61,098 bases of DNA from Clostridiales bacterium (GTDB lineage: Bacteria; Bacillota; Clostridia; Christensenellales; Pumilibacteraceae), in contig JAISMM010000005.1 of the NCBI GenBank assembly GCA_031276725.1, positions 1 to 61,098 of the forward strand, given 5' to 3'. Positions within the stretch are counted from its first letter, which is position 1. Every line of letters starts with the position of its first letter. Shown here piece by piece: positions 27,081 through 34,293 of the stretch. The translations under genes were made by a program, and so were the position numbers. The notes beneath the pieces were generated by a model. That model had not been told where the DNA came from and ran no database searches. It worked only from the letters and a program-made list of their open reading frames with translations.

Positions 27081-28022
27081 CTAAAAGGGCTTGATTCTAT
27101 CCATTCGCGCCGAAAAGCCCGCCGCGTCGAAACGGTTATTCAGCCAATCCCAATCGGGATAAAGCGGCTTATAGGGCGCGGCGCCGTACATGGCGGAGGG
27201 CGGCGGAACGTCGGCGCGGCCCGAAATTACAAGCCCCCTGTCCGAATAAAATTCTTGCATCGGGCGGCTAAAAAGCATATCCAAAAATTTTGCCGACTCC
27301 GCCGCGGGGGCGGTCTTTTTTACGGCGGCGTAGGTCGGGATAGCGGGAACGCCGTCGGACGGAAAAACGGTTTTTAGCCCTCTGCCGCAAAGCACCGACG
27401 GCAGCACGCATACGGGGTACGCCCCGCGCGCCGCCGCCGAGAGCGCCGCCGCTGGAATCGACGCGAACGCCGCGTTCGACAAAAAAGCCTCCGTCGCCGC
27501 CGCGCCGTAAAGATAGTTTATCGACGCCGCCACTATGCGCCCCGCCGCCGTATCCGCGCCCCCGAGTACGGTTTTGCCCTTAAATTCGGGCGCGCAAAGG
27601 TCTTTGAGCGACGTCGGCTCGCGCAACCCCGCCGCTTTTAGGGCGCCTTCGTTGACGCAAACCGGCATAGGCAGGCACTGGCAAACCGCCAACGTTTTAG
27701 CGGGATCGGTAAACGGCGCATCCTTAATAAGAGGGCAAACGTCAAAACTACCGGCTATCGGCGCAAAAAAATCCCGGCCGTTCAGCAGCCGCTTATCCCA
27801 AAAAATATCGAGCTCCGTCGAAACGATTACGTCCGCGTCGGGCTCCCCTATCCGCTCCAAATCGGCGGCGATTTGCCCGCGCAGCTTTTTCGGCAGTCCC
27901 AAACCGAAGTATTCGACGCAAAATTCCGTGTCGGGATTTTCGGCGATATGCGCGTTAATAAACGCCTCCTCGCCCTTGCGCAGCAGACAAATATTGTTCC
28001 AATATACTTTAAGTTTTTTCAC
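27081..28022 (-). CDS. Solute-binding-like protein without signal peptide
   Basis: The 313-residue sequence has the periplasmic-binding fold of extracellular solute-binding families (LKVYWNNICLLRKGEEAFINAH, an internal LKDLCAPEFKGKTVLGG segment as in iron- or polyamine-type binding proteins, and KFLDMLFSRPMQEFYSDRG). It begins directly with MKKLKVYWNN and has neither a signal peptide nor a lipobox, so it should stay in the cytosol. It is unusually rich in cysteine (for example AVCQCLPMPVC). It lies 71 bases downstream of the permease-less ABC ATPase gene. A role in handling a ligand or metal for the neighbouring GTPase and ATPase is inferred, not shown. Confidence 0.7.
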   Translation of the reverse strand: MKKLKVYWNNICLLRKGEEAFINAHIAENPDTEFCVEYFGLGLPKKLRGQIAADLERIGEPDADVIVSTELDIFWDKRLLNGRDFFAPIAGSFDVCPLIKDAPFTDPAKTLAVCQCLPMPVCVNEGALKAAGLREPTSLKDLCAPEFKGKTVLGGADTAAGRIVAASINYLYGAAATEAFLSNAAFASIPAAALSAAARGAYPVCVLPSVLCGRGLKTVFPSDGVPAIPTYAAVKKTAPAAESAKFLDMLFSRPMQEFYSDRGLVISGRADVPPPSAMYGAAPYKPLYPDWDWLNNRFDAAGFSARMDRIKPF

Positions 28023-28093
28023 TTTATTTTTTCTCCGAGTTTTTTATCGTAAGCGCCGAAGCGCAAGCGTACGAGGAGCGGCGTTCGGACGCT

Positions 28094-28849
28094 TTATAAC
28101 GTTTCCCCCAACCGCAAGCGCCGCTGAATTTCAAGACTGTACGCGTTGATTTCGGTCAGCCTTTCGAGCGCGAGCTTTTCGCCGTCGGTTACGCCCAAAA
28201 TCCTTTCCATACCGCCGTTACGCATTACCACGCGCATTTTCGCGGCGAGGGCGAGCATCGGGTCGTGAGTTACCGCAAGCACGATTTTGTCGCCGTCGAC
28301 GAGCGTGCGCATAGCCGCCGCCTTATCTATGCCCGCGTTCTCGATTTCGTCGATAAGAACGATGGGAGCGGCGGCGTTGACGGCGGTGTCGGCTATCATA
28401 AGCGCGCGCGACTGACCGCCCGACAGCCCGGTGAGCGGCGTCGCGGCGGCGATCGGCTCGCCGCAAAGGCCGTTCGCCGTTTCGATAATGCGTTCGGCGT
28501 TAAGGGCGGGCGACGGAATTTTGCGGCACTCCGCCCTTATGCGCAAAAACTCGCCGCATTTAAGGTCGGTTATGTAATTCATATTTTGGGTAAGGTGCGC
28601 CACCACCTTAAACTGTGGCTCGCGGCGGAAGCGGTATTCGGGAACTTCGCCGTCGGTCAAAACGCGTCTGCCCGTAACCGTGTCGCCTTGGGCAAGCTGC
28701 TCTATGTCGCGTATGAGCCGGCTTTTGCCGCTGCCCGTAAAGCCGATAACGCTAAAAATTTCGCCGCGCCGCACGGTAAGCGAGCCGACCCTTTCGGGGT
28801 TGCCGTCCTTGTCGCGGCCGCCCAAAATAGTTATAGCGTCGAATTTCAT
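28094..28849 (-). CDS. Stand-alone ABC-type ATPase
   Basis: The 251-residue ATPase has Walker A GFTGSGKSRL near residue 36, signature LSGGQSRALMIAD, Walker B APIVLIDEIENAG and H-loop AVTHDP. The Walker B region reads DEIEN, with Glu followed by Ile-Glu-Asn, unlike the DEPT of ordinary importers. No permease gene is linked to it. Its start overlaps the end of the GTPase gene in an ATGA. It probably acts as a soluble motor with the flanking GTPase and binding-protein homologue. The partner complex is unknown. Confidence 0.78.
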   Translation of the reverse strand: MKFDAITILGGRDKDGNPERVGSLTVRRGEIFSVIGFTGSGKSRLIRDIEQLAQGDTVTGRRVLTDGEVPEYRFRREPQFKVVAHLTQNMNYITDLKCGEFLRIRAECRKIPSPALNAERIIETANGLCGEPIAAATPLTGLSGGQSRALMIADTAVNAAAPIVLIDEIENAGIDKAAAMRTLVDGDKIVLAVTHDPMLALAAKMRVVMRNGGMERILGVTDGEKLALERLTEINAYSLEIQRRLRLGETL

Positions 28850-29589
28850 TCGTCAAACTCCATTTTTGTAACTATCCCCTGCTGATACATATTGCCGATC
28901 CGCCGCTCGCCCACGCAGTACGAACATATCGCCGAGGGCATATCGCGGCGGAGCTCGTCGCCCACCACGCCGCAAGCCGATTGCCTTTCGTCGATGGCGG
29001 CTTTAAGGTACTGCGCCCCCGAGCCCGTCGCGCCGTTGACCTCGACGATTTCCGCCGTCGGGTTAAGAACGCGCACGCTCTGCCAAAAAACCTCGGTTTC
29101 GGCCTGCGAAACCGCGTCGCCCTTAGTTATTACGGCTATGTCGCAATCGCTAAGAACGGGCCCGATTTTGTCGGGGACGCGCACGCCTTGAAGACAGTCG
29201 AGGACGCAAACGGCGATAGTATTTTTGGTGGCGGGAGCGCAGCGGTGGCAAAGCCCCGCCGTTTCTATAATAAGAATATCGGCGTTTTTGCGCGCGCCCC
29301 ACGCGGCGATCTCCTCTAAATTGACGGCCAAAAAGTGGTCGAGGCAAACGTCGCGCGAAAGCCCGACCGCCGCCGCCACCCCGAGCGCCGCGTACGTTTC
29401 GCGGTCGCCCGTCTTTAAGCAGTCGATTTTGCAGACGGCTGCCGTCTTGCCGTCCGCCGTTATAAGCCGTATAAGCTGCGTAATTACGGCGGTTTTCCCG
29501 GCGGCGGGAGGCCCGCCCACTATGACTATCTTTTGCTTTTTATCGGACATATTTGCGAATATCGGTTCCTTTTTGTTATTTCCGTTCAT
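28846..29589 (-). CDS. HypB/UreG-like G3E-family GTPase
   Basis: The product (up to 247 residues) is a SIMIBI-class P-loop NTPase: Walker A GGPPAAGKTAVI, switch DCLKTGDRE, then IETAGLCHRCAP with a CHRC pair, base-recognition-like ITKGD, and a C-terminal CSYCVGERRIG motif. HypB, UreG and CobW relatives use GTP to deliver nickel or other metals during enzyme maturation. The two Cys-x-x-Cys motifs suggest metal or Fe-S binding here. The start is uncertain: ATG 29589 or the ATG at 29550 (MSDKKQK), neither with a convincing ribosome binding site. It is first in the cassette with the soluble ATPase and binding-protein homologue. Confidence 0.78.
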   Translation of the reverse strand: MNGNNKKEPIFANMSDKKQKIVIVGGPPAAGKTAVITQLIRLITADGKTAAVCKIDCLKTGDRETYAALGVAAAVGLSRDVCLDHFLAVNLEEIAAWGARKNADILIIETAGLCHRCAPATKNTIAVCVLDCLQGVRVPDKIGPVLSDCDIAVITKGDAVSQAETEVFWQSVRVLNPTAEIVEVNGATGSGAQYLKAAIDERQSACGVVGDELRRDMPSAICSYCVGERRIGNMYQQGIVTKMEFDE

Positions 29590-29604
29590 TAAACGGGCGG
29601 CGGC

Positions 29605-29930
29605 GATTCCCCTCTATGGAGGCATTGTCACGAATACGTTGATAAACGAAGGAATTGAGAAAAACAGCAAAATAATAAAATGGTTATTTTTGTGATGATT
29701 GGACTAAATACAGCCATAAAACAGACTATTCTTTGAACAATTGTTGTGTATTTCACTCAATTCCTTTATTCTTCACTTATATCACTATTCTTCAAATCAA
29801 CACCATTTTGACAATGCCCTCTATGGAGGGGTGGCAGCGAACGCCGACGGGGTGGTTGTCATTTATGAGCAGACCGCCCCGTCAATTCCGTTGCCGCCCC
29901 TCTGTGGAAAACTCCGGATAAGCGGGGAAT
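29605..29930. repeat. Dispersed repeats in the gap before the SsuABC-type operon end
   Basis: The 365-base gap has a half unit at about 29608-29625, an AT-rich stretch (29640-29810, where nothing is recognised), a full forward unit at about 29818-29860 and a hybrid at about 29893-29930. The hybrid joins CCCCTCTGTGG to AAAACTCCGGATAAGCGGGG, the end motif of the MITE-like element. Confidence 0.65.
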
Positions 29931-29954
29931 TTTTTAACGGCGCCGTTTGTCCGC

Positions 29955-30677
29955 TCACTCGCTCTTGCCCCATTTGGCGACTTCCGTACAAATCGTTTTC
30001 CTTACGTCCAAAGCGACGGCACCGTAAATTTTGGCGCGGACAGACTCCGGCGGAATTTGAATCACGCTTTGCACCGTAATAGGTTTATTGGAATAAATAT
30101 GAATGTTGTCGCCCGAATAAAGCGCGTCGTCGATCTCGTGCGTAACAAATACGACGGTGCGCGGCTCGCGCGTCCACAGCTTGAAAAACGCGTCGGTTAT
30201 GTCGGCTTTAAGCTGAATATCGAGTCCCTTAAACGGCTCGTCCATTAATAGGATGTTCGAGGGGTAAGCGAACGCGCGTATAAGCGACAGCCGCTGGCGC
30301 ATACCGCCCGACAGCTCGTGCGGGTACTTGTCGCGCTCGCCGAAAAGCTCCGCGAGCGTCAAATACTCCTCTATCACGGCGGCGCGGGCCGACTTTTGCG
30401 GGTAGACGGACTTTAATATAACGTCGAGATTGCCGCAGACCGTTTTTTGCGGTATAAGGCGCGTATCCTGAAAGACGTATGAAACGCGCTCGGATGCGCC
30501 CTCTATACGGCCGCCGTGCGGCTTTAACAAGCCCGCTATAAGGTTAAGAACGGTAGTTTTGCCGCTGCCGGACGGGCCCAAAATACAGTTGATTTTGCCG
30601 CCCTCGAACGAGTCGCAAAAGTCTTTTAGGACGGCCGTTTCGCCGAACGAAAACGACACGTTATCGAATACTATCAC
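29955..30677 (-). CDS. ABC importer ATP-binding protein, nitrate/sulfonate/taurine type
   Basis: 240-residue ATPase with Walker A LGPSGSGKTTVLN, signature LSGGMRQRLSLIRAF, Walker B ILLMDEPFKGLD and H-loop VFVTHEIDDAL. The GGMRQR and DEPFxxLD forms are typical of SsuB/TauB/ThiZ-type importers. Start is GTG at 30677, overlapping the permease stop in GTGA. It energises the permease encoded just upstream. Substrate cannot be fixed from sequence; sulfonates, thiamine precursors and related small molecules are all possible. Confidence 0.9.
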   Translation of the reverse strand: MIVFDNVSFSFGETAVLKDFCDSFEGGKINCILGPSGSGKTTVLNLIAGLLKPHGGRIEGASERVSYVFQDTRLIPQKTVCGNLDVILKSVYPQKSARAAVIEEYLTLAELFGERDKYPHELSGGMRQRLSLIRAFAYPSNILLMDEPFKGLDIQLKADITDAFFKLWTREPRTVVFVTHEIDDALYSGDNIHIYSNKPITVQSVIQIPPESVRAKIYGAVALDVRKTICTEVAKWGKSE

Positions 30678-31540
30678 CTATTCGCCCTCCCGACAATACG
30701 GCGGCATACGCGCCCGATTTTGCAAAAAAAGCGTTTAAGAATTTTGCGGTCGGGGTAGCGGTAGGGCATCGCGAGCCGCGCCGCGATACGCAAAACGCAC
30801 TCGCAAACAAAGCTGATCAAAACGGCTATAACGAGCCACGCGAACGCTATGCCAAAGTCGAACCCCTGCTTTGAAATGAGTATCATATAGCCGATCGAAA
30901 CGGTGGGAAGCCCCATAACCTCGGCGGCGATAACGACCTTGATATTCAGCCCGAACGACGCTATGAGCGACGAAAACATCGCGGGAATCACCCCCGGCAA
31001 ATAGACGTGCAGAAGCCGCCGAGCGGTACTCATACCGAATACGCGCGTCATTTGAACAAGGTCGCGGTCGACGTTCTCGATAGCGGCGTAAAGGTTTTGG
31101 TACGAAAGCGGAAAGACGACCAAGAACGCCACGGCGGTGGGCAGCATACGGCTGCCTACGCACAGCAACAGTATAAGAATGAGCGCGGCGGTGGGGAGCG
31201 CGCGAAAGACCGAAATCAGCGGGCCGATAACACTCTTGACCCACTTTTGCAGATTAGAGGCGACCGCCAACACCGCCGCCGCCGAAAACGAAATCAAAAA
31301 GCTGAAAAAACTTTTTGAGAGCGTTCCGAATACCGCGCGGTAAAAATTCGGCTTTTTAGCCTCGGCGCCTATCGTTTTGAGCGTTTCGAGCGGCGTTAAA
31401 ATCACGCCGGCGACGTCCCTCGTCGCGTACGCCAACAACGACCAAAACCCGACAATCAGCAGGGCGCCGATTATCGGTAAAACGAACCAACGAAAGAACG
31501 TTTTGTTAAGGTGCTTATTTTGCGTAGTAGAAGGTGTCAT
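30674..31540 (-). CDS. ABC importer permease, SsuC/TauC-like
   Basis: 288 residues with about six spans and the BPD_transp_1 EAA loop region (around ENVDRDLVQMTRVFGMSTARRLLHVYLPG, read in two parts), which contacts the ATPase. The N-terminal part overlaps the end of the binding-protein gene by 26 bases. A later start is possible but not better supported. It forms the channel of the NMT1-type importer. Mechanistically it is a homodimer-type permease, since only one permease gene is present. Confidence 0.88.
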   Translation of the reverse strand: MTPSTTQNKHLNKTFFRWFVLPIIGALLIVGFWSLLAYATRDVAGVILTPLETLKTIGAEAKKPNFYRAVFGTLSKSFFSFLISFSAAAVLAVASNLQKWVKSVIGPLISVFRALPTAALILILLLCVGSRMLPTAVAFLVVFPLSYQNLYAAIENVDRDLVQMTRVFGMSTARRLLHVYLPGVIPAMFSSLIASFGLNIKVVIAAEVMGLPTVSIGYMILISKQGFDFGIAFAWLVIAVLISFVCECVLRIAARLAMPYRYPDRKILKRFFCKIGRVCRRIVGRANR

Positions 31541-32585
31541 CGGGCAACTTTCCGCCTACAAGGTTGTTTCCGTTATCGTTAAAGATTATGCCGAGATACG
31601 CCGCCGCCGCCGTTTTGGCGTCCGCCGCGTAGGTAAAGTTTAACGGCAAGCGTCCCGCGTTGACGGCGGCCTTTATCGGAGTTCCCCCCGGCAAGGTCGA
31701 GCCGAGCTTTTCCTTTGCGAGGTTGCCCGCCGCCTCGGGATTTTGCGCCGCCCACGCCGTGGACATAGCCGCCATTTCTATAAATTTATCGACGAACGCC
31801 TTGTCGGAGGCAAGCAGTCTTTCGTGGAAAATAAGTCCCGCCTGCGGATACATATCGCCGTTGTTTTTTGCCTTCCATTCGTTTTGCAAATTGATTTTTG
31901 CCCAGAATTGCCCTTGCGGCTTATCCTTTGTAGCGCCCGTAATCGCCGTGGCGACGGGCTCGGGCAAGAGCGCGTATTCAATCGCAATCTCGTCGCCGTC
32001 GGCGGTAATTTTGCCCGCGACGACCGCCGCTTGTACGGCGGGCGCGTCCGCCAAATAAAGAATATTCACCTTATCGCCCTCGACGCTTCCGTTAAGATTT
32101 TCGGTAAATCCGATATTATTCTGCGTCAAAACGGCGCGGAGCGTTATGCCGGGTGTAGCCGCCTTTTGGAACGCGACGATATTCTTGCCCTTTATGTCGT
32201 CCAAGGCAACGGTTTGCGCCGTCGAATTTGTAACGATGTGCATTATGCCCCAAATCGAAACCCCGGCAAAGCGGTAGCCCTTGCCCTCGTTGTACACTTT
32301 GGCGCAGACGTTAATCGGCGCGATAGCGATGTCGGGTTCGGACTTCATAAGCGCGGTCGTAAGCGGGTCGCCGCCCGTAAGACTTTGATACGTTACGTCG
32401 TAGCCGTCCGCAATCTTAAAATCCTCCGCCCACATTTTGGTAAGGCTAAGCAGCGGCGCTCCGTCGGGCGCAACAACGCTTATCGCCTTGTCGCCGGGCG
32501 TAACCTTGCCGCCGCACGCCGCGAACGAAAACGCGGACATAGCGGTCAAAGCGAGAACGCTCAAAAGAACAAAAAACCTTTTCAT
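31515..32585 (-). CDS. NMT1/SsuA-like substrate-binding lipoprotein
   Basis: The 356-residue product has a lipoprotein signal (hydrophobic core then FAAC lipobox at about residue 24) and an NMT1/THI5-like binding domain (APDGAPLLSLTKMWAEDF, PDIAIAPINV, DDIKGKNIVAFQKAATPG). It would sit on the outer face of the membrane and deliver ligand to the permease. First gene of a three-gene operon, with AGGAGA upstream. The promoter and a perfect palindrome lie at 32659-32709, so expression is probably repressor-controlled. Ligand unknown. Confidence 0.9.
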   Translation of the reverse strand: MKRFFVLLSVLALTAMSAFSFAACGGKVTPGDKAISVVAPDGAPLLSLTKMWAEDFKIADGYDVTYQSLTGGDPLTTALMKSEPDIAIAPINVCAKVYNEGKGYRFAGVSIWGIMHIVTNSTAQTVALDDIKGKNIVAFQKAATPGITLRAVLTQNNIGFTENLNGSVEGDKVNILYLADAPAVQAAVVAGKITADGDEIAIEYALLPEPVATAITGATKDKPQGQFWAKINLQNEWKAKNNGDMYPQAGLIFHERLLASDKAFVDKFIEMAAMSTAWAAQNPEAAGNLAKEKLGSTLPGGTPIKAAVNAGRLPLNFTYAADAKTAAAAYLGIIFNDNGNNLVGGKLPDDTFYYAK

Positions 32586-32658
32586 AAAATAATCTCCTTT
32601 TATTAGTATGCCTCAAATTTTCTCAAAAGATAGATATGTACAACCCTTCAAAAATTCG

Positions 32659-32674
32659 ATTAGCATATGCTAAT
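32659..32674. promoter_or_regulatory. Perfect 16-base palindrome, likely operator
   Basis: ATTAGCATATGCTAAT reads the same on both strands. It begins seven bases after the -10 box of the importer promoter, so it covers the transcription start and the first bases of the message. This is the classical position for a repressor site. The regulator is unknown; no gene for one lies next to the operon. Confidence 0.7.
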
Positions 32675-32680
32675 GTAATT

Positions 32681-32709
32681 ATTCTATCACACACACAAAT
32701 CTTTGTCAA
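32681..32709 (-). promoter_or_regulatory. Promoter of the NMT1-type importer operon
   Basis: On the minus strand, TTGACA (32709-32704), a 17-base spacer containing a GTGTGTGTG run, and TAGAAT (32686-32681). Start predicted near 32674, giving a leader of about 89 bases before the binding-protein ATG. Confidence 0.8.
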
Positions 32710-32840
32710 GCGTTTTTAGGTATAAAAGAGTCGGACGCATTGTAAAATGGAAAGCAACGGATAAAAAAGGGTTCACAGTCGAATCGATTTATGGTAGAAT
32801 AACTTTGAAAAAACAAAATTCATCAAAAAGAGGATTAACT

Positions 32841-33053
32841 ATGAACCGAGAATATTATAACACAAAGACGAATAAAAGCAAACTCATTTGCCTATGCGAA
32901 AGAAAAGAGATTTAAAAAGGTTTAAGCGCGGGCTACGGGATACCTCAAATAGCGCGGGCTTTGGGACGTTCGCCCGGTACGGTAAGCCGCGGGGTGAGCA
33001 GAGGGAGTATAATGCGACGCAAACAAAAACGCCAAAGTTATCGTGCGAGTTGA
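32841..33053 (+). pseudogene. IS30-family transposase remnant (N-terminal HTH only)
   Basis: An ATG after AAAGAGGATT opens a 24-codon frame ending LCERKEI and a TAA. Reading straight through the stop in the same frame gives KGLSAGYGIPQIARALGR followed by SPGTVSRGVSRGS, the classic IS30 helix-turn-helix, where families usually have an acidic residue at the stop (GAA to TAA would explain it). The frame ends at TGA 33051-33053, and no DDE catalytic domain follows. It is therefore a decayed insertion-sequence fragment. It lies in an 877-base gap otherwise lacking genes. Confidence 0.7.
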
Positions 33054-33182
33054 CCGTGAACCTCAGCCAAATCTTATGCTTGAAGCCGTCCGGAACCGAC
33101 GTGGCGCACGTGGCGCCGTCGGGGCGCGTGTGGGGCGTATTCTGCTTGCCTTTTAGCGGTTTTCTATGCCGTCATTGAATCG

Positions 33183-33283
33183 GTCGCAATTTCAATGGCT
33201 CTTTAACCCGTTTGTTTTTAACCGTCGCAAATTCAAAGCCTCTTTAACTTTCTATTTTGTCGCGAATTCAAAAGGTCATTAAC
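33183..33283. repeat. Three 25-base iterated repeats
   Basis: Related 25-base units begin GTCGCAAT, GTCGCAAA and GTCGCGAA at 33183, 33224 and 33259, and each ends TTAAC. The spacers are 16 and 10 bases, too short and uneven for CRISPR. They may be regulator iterons or decayed ends of the adjacent IS30 fragment. Confidence 0.55.
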
Positions 33284-33462
33284 CTACCGTTTTTGCGATT
33301 GACTTTTTATCGTGTCGTCGCATCGTCAAACGGCGTAACGGAATGAGCGTTACGCCGTTTTTCTTTGCGTTTTTGCCCGGTTTTGCGGTTTATGTCGCCG
33401 CGTACCCGTAATATCGTCGCGATTCCGTATTCGTTGCTCCGACAGGCTTTTTGACCGGCCCG

Positions 33463-33873
33463 CTAGTATGAGCCGACGAGCAAGGGACAGCCGAAGGAAA
33501 GCCGGTCGCTCGCCGAGGAATAGGCGGCCATAACGTTGACGCGGCGGCCGAGGACGGTTTTGAATTTTTGAATGTAGGGCGAATAGGCGTAAACGACGGT
33601 GAGGGCGTCGATTTGCTCGCGCCAAAGCTCGCGGGCGCAAAGATCTTTGAGACCGCGCGCAAGCTCCGCCTCGCCGCCGAGGGTGTCGAGCCGGGTGTAG
33701 CCGAAAAATCTGTCGAGGGTCGGCCGTTCGGCTTCGGGGTATTTTGTAACCGCGCCGCCCTTATGGCAGACGCCGAATTCGCCGGGCAAGCCGAGCGATA
33801 AAAGCCCGTTGTCGTAGAGGCGCAAGCCCGCGAGCAAAAAACAAAACGCTAGGAGTATAACAAATTTTTTCAA
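33463..33873 (-). CDS. Small exported or membrane-anchored protein, unknown
   Basis: 136 residues with an N-terminal hydrophobic segment (KKFVILLAFCFLLAGLRLY) that could be a signal peptide or anchor. The rest (KYPEAERPTLDRFFGYTRL, then TVVYAYSPYIQKFKTVLG and NVMAAYSSASDRLSFGCPLL) does not match a family I can name with confidence. The start is TTG at 33873, chosen because GGGGAG lies nine bases upstream. It stands alone between repeats. The C-terminal phrase looks like an ordered beta-sheet domain, and the coding pattern is convincing despite the unknown role. Confidence 0.6.
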   Translation of the reverse strand: MKKFVILLAFCFLLAGLRLYDNGLLSLGLPGEFGVCHKGGAVTKYPEAERPTLDRFFGYTRLDTLGGEAELARGLKDLCARELWREQIDALTVVYAYSPYIQKFKTVLGRRVNVMAAYSSASDRLSFGCPLLVGSY

Positions 33874-33999
33874 AGCAATACGCTCCCCGCAAGCCGGAGA
33901 AAATGAATTTTGCCCGGTTTACGTATAATTTTATTATCGGAGCGATTATAGACAAACCGTATTATTTTTATACGTTTCCGAACCGCTCCGCCTGCGGGG

Positions 34000-34153
34000 A
34001 AAACTCCGGATAAACGCGGCGGCTTTAAGGCAACGGATTTTTAGACGGAAAGCGGCTTGTTTTGCAGGCAATAGCGCCGCTATCGGCAAAAAATAAGGCG
34101 CTTTACGGCAAAAAAGACGCGGCTTTAAGCCGACTAAACTTGCCCGGAGTTTT
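34000..34153. mobile_element. MITE-like element, copy 2
   Basis: 154 bp bounded by perfect 10-bp inverted repeats AAAACTCCGG (34000-34009) and CCGGAGTTTT (34144-34153). The body matches copy 1 at 3711-3867 over nearly its whole length, including the ATAGCGCCGCTATCGG hairpin and the CTTTACGGCAAAAAAGACGC stretch. No coding capacity. Confidence 0.7.
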
Positions 34154-34163
34154 TCTTACGGAA

Positions 34164-34293
34164 CGATTTACGGACGCGTTGCGGCGTTTTATACGTTTCC
34201 GAACCGCTCCGCTTGCGGGGAGTTTTCGATAAGCGCGGCGAAAATGCGGCACGGCTTGCGATTTACGGACGCGTTGCGGCGTTTTATACGTTT
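34164..34293. repeat. Direct duplication at the 3' end of the symporter gene
   Basis: A 35-base sequence occurs identically at 34164-34198 and 34259-34293, offset by 95 bases. The second copy includes the stop codon and last codons of the symporter gene. A related TACGTTTCCGAACCGCTCCG segment also flanks the MITE-like copy at 33971 and 34192. This suggests local duplication around an insertion. Confidence 0.65.

Noticed and set aside
33183..33283. CRISPR-like repeats
   Set aside because: Only three units, with spacers of 16 and 10 bases, and imperfect copies.
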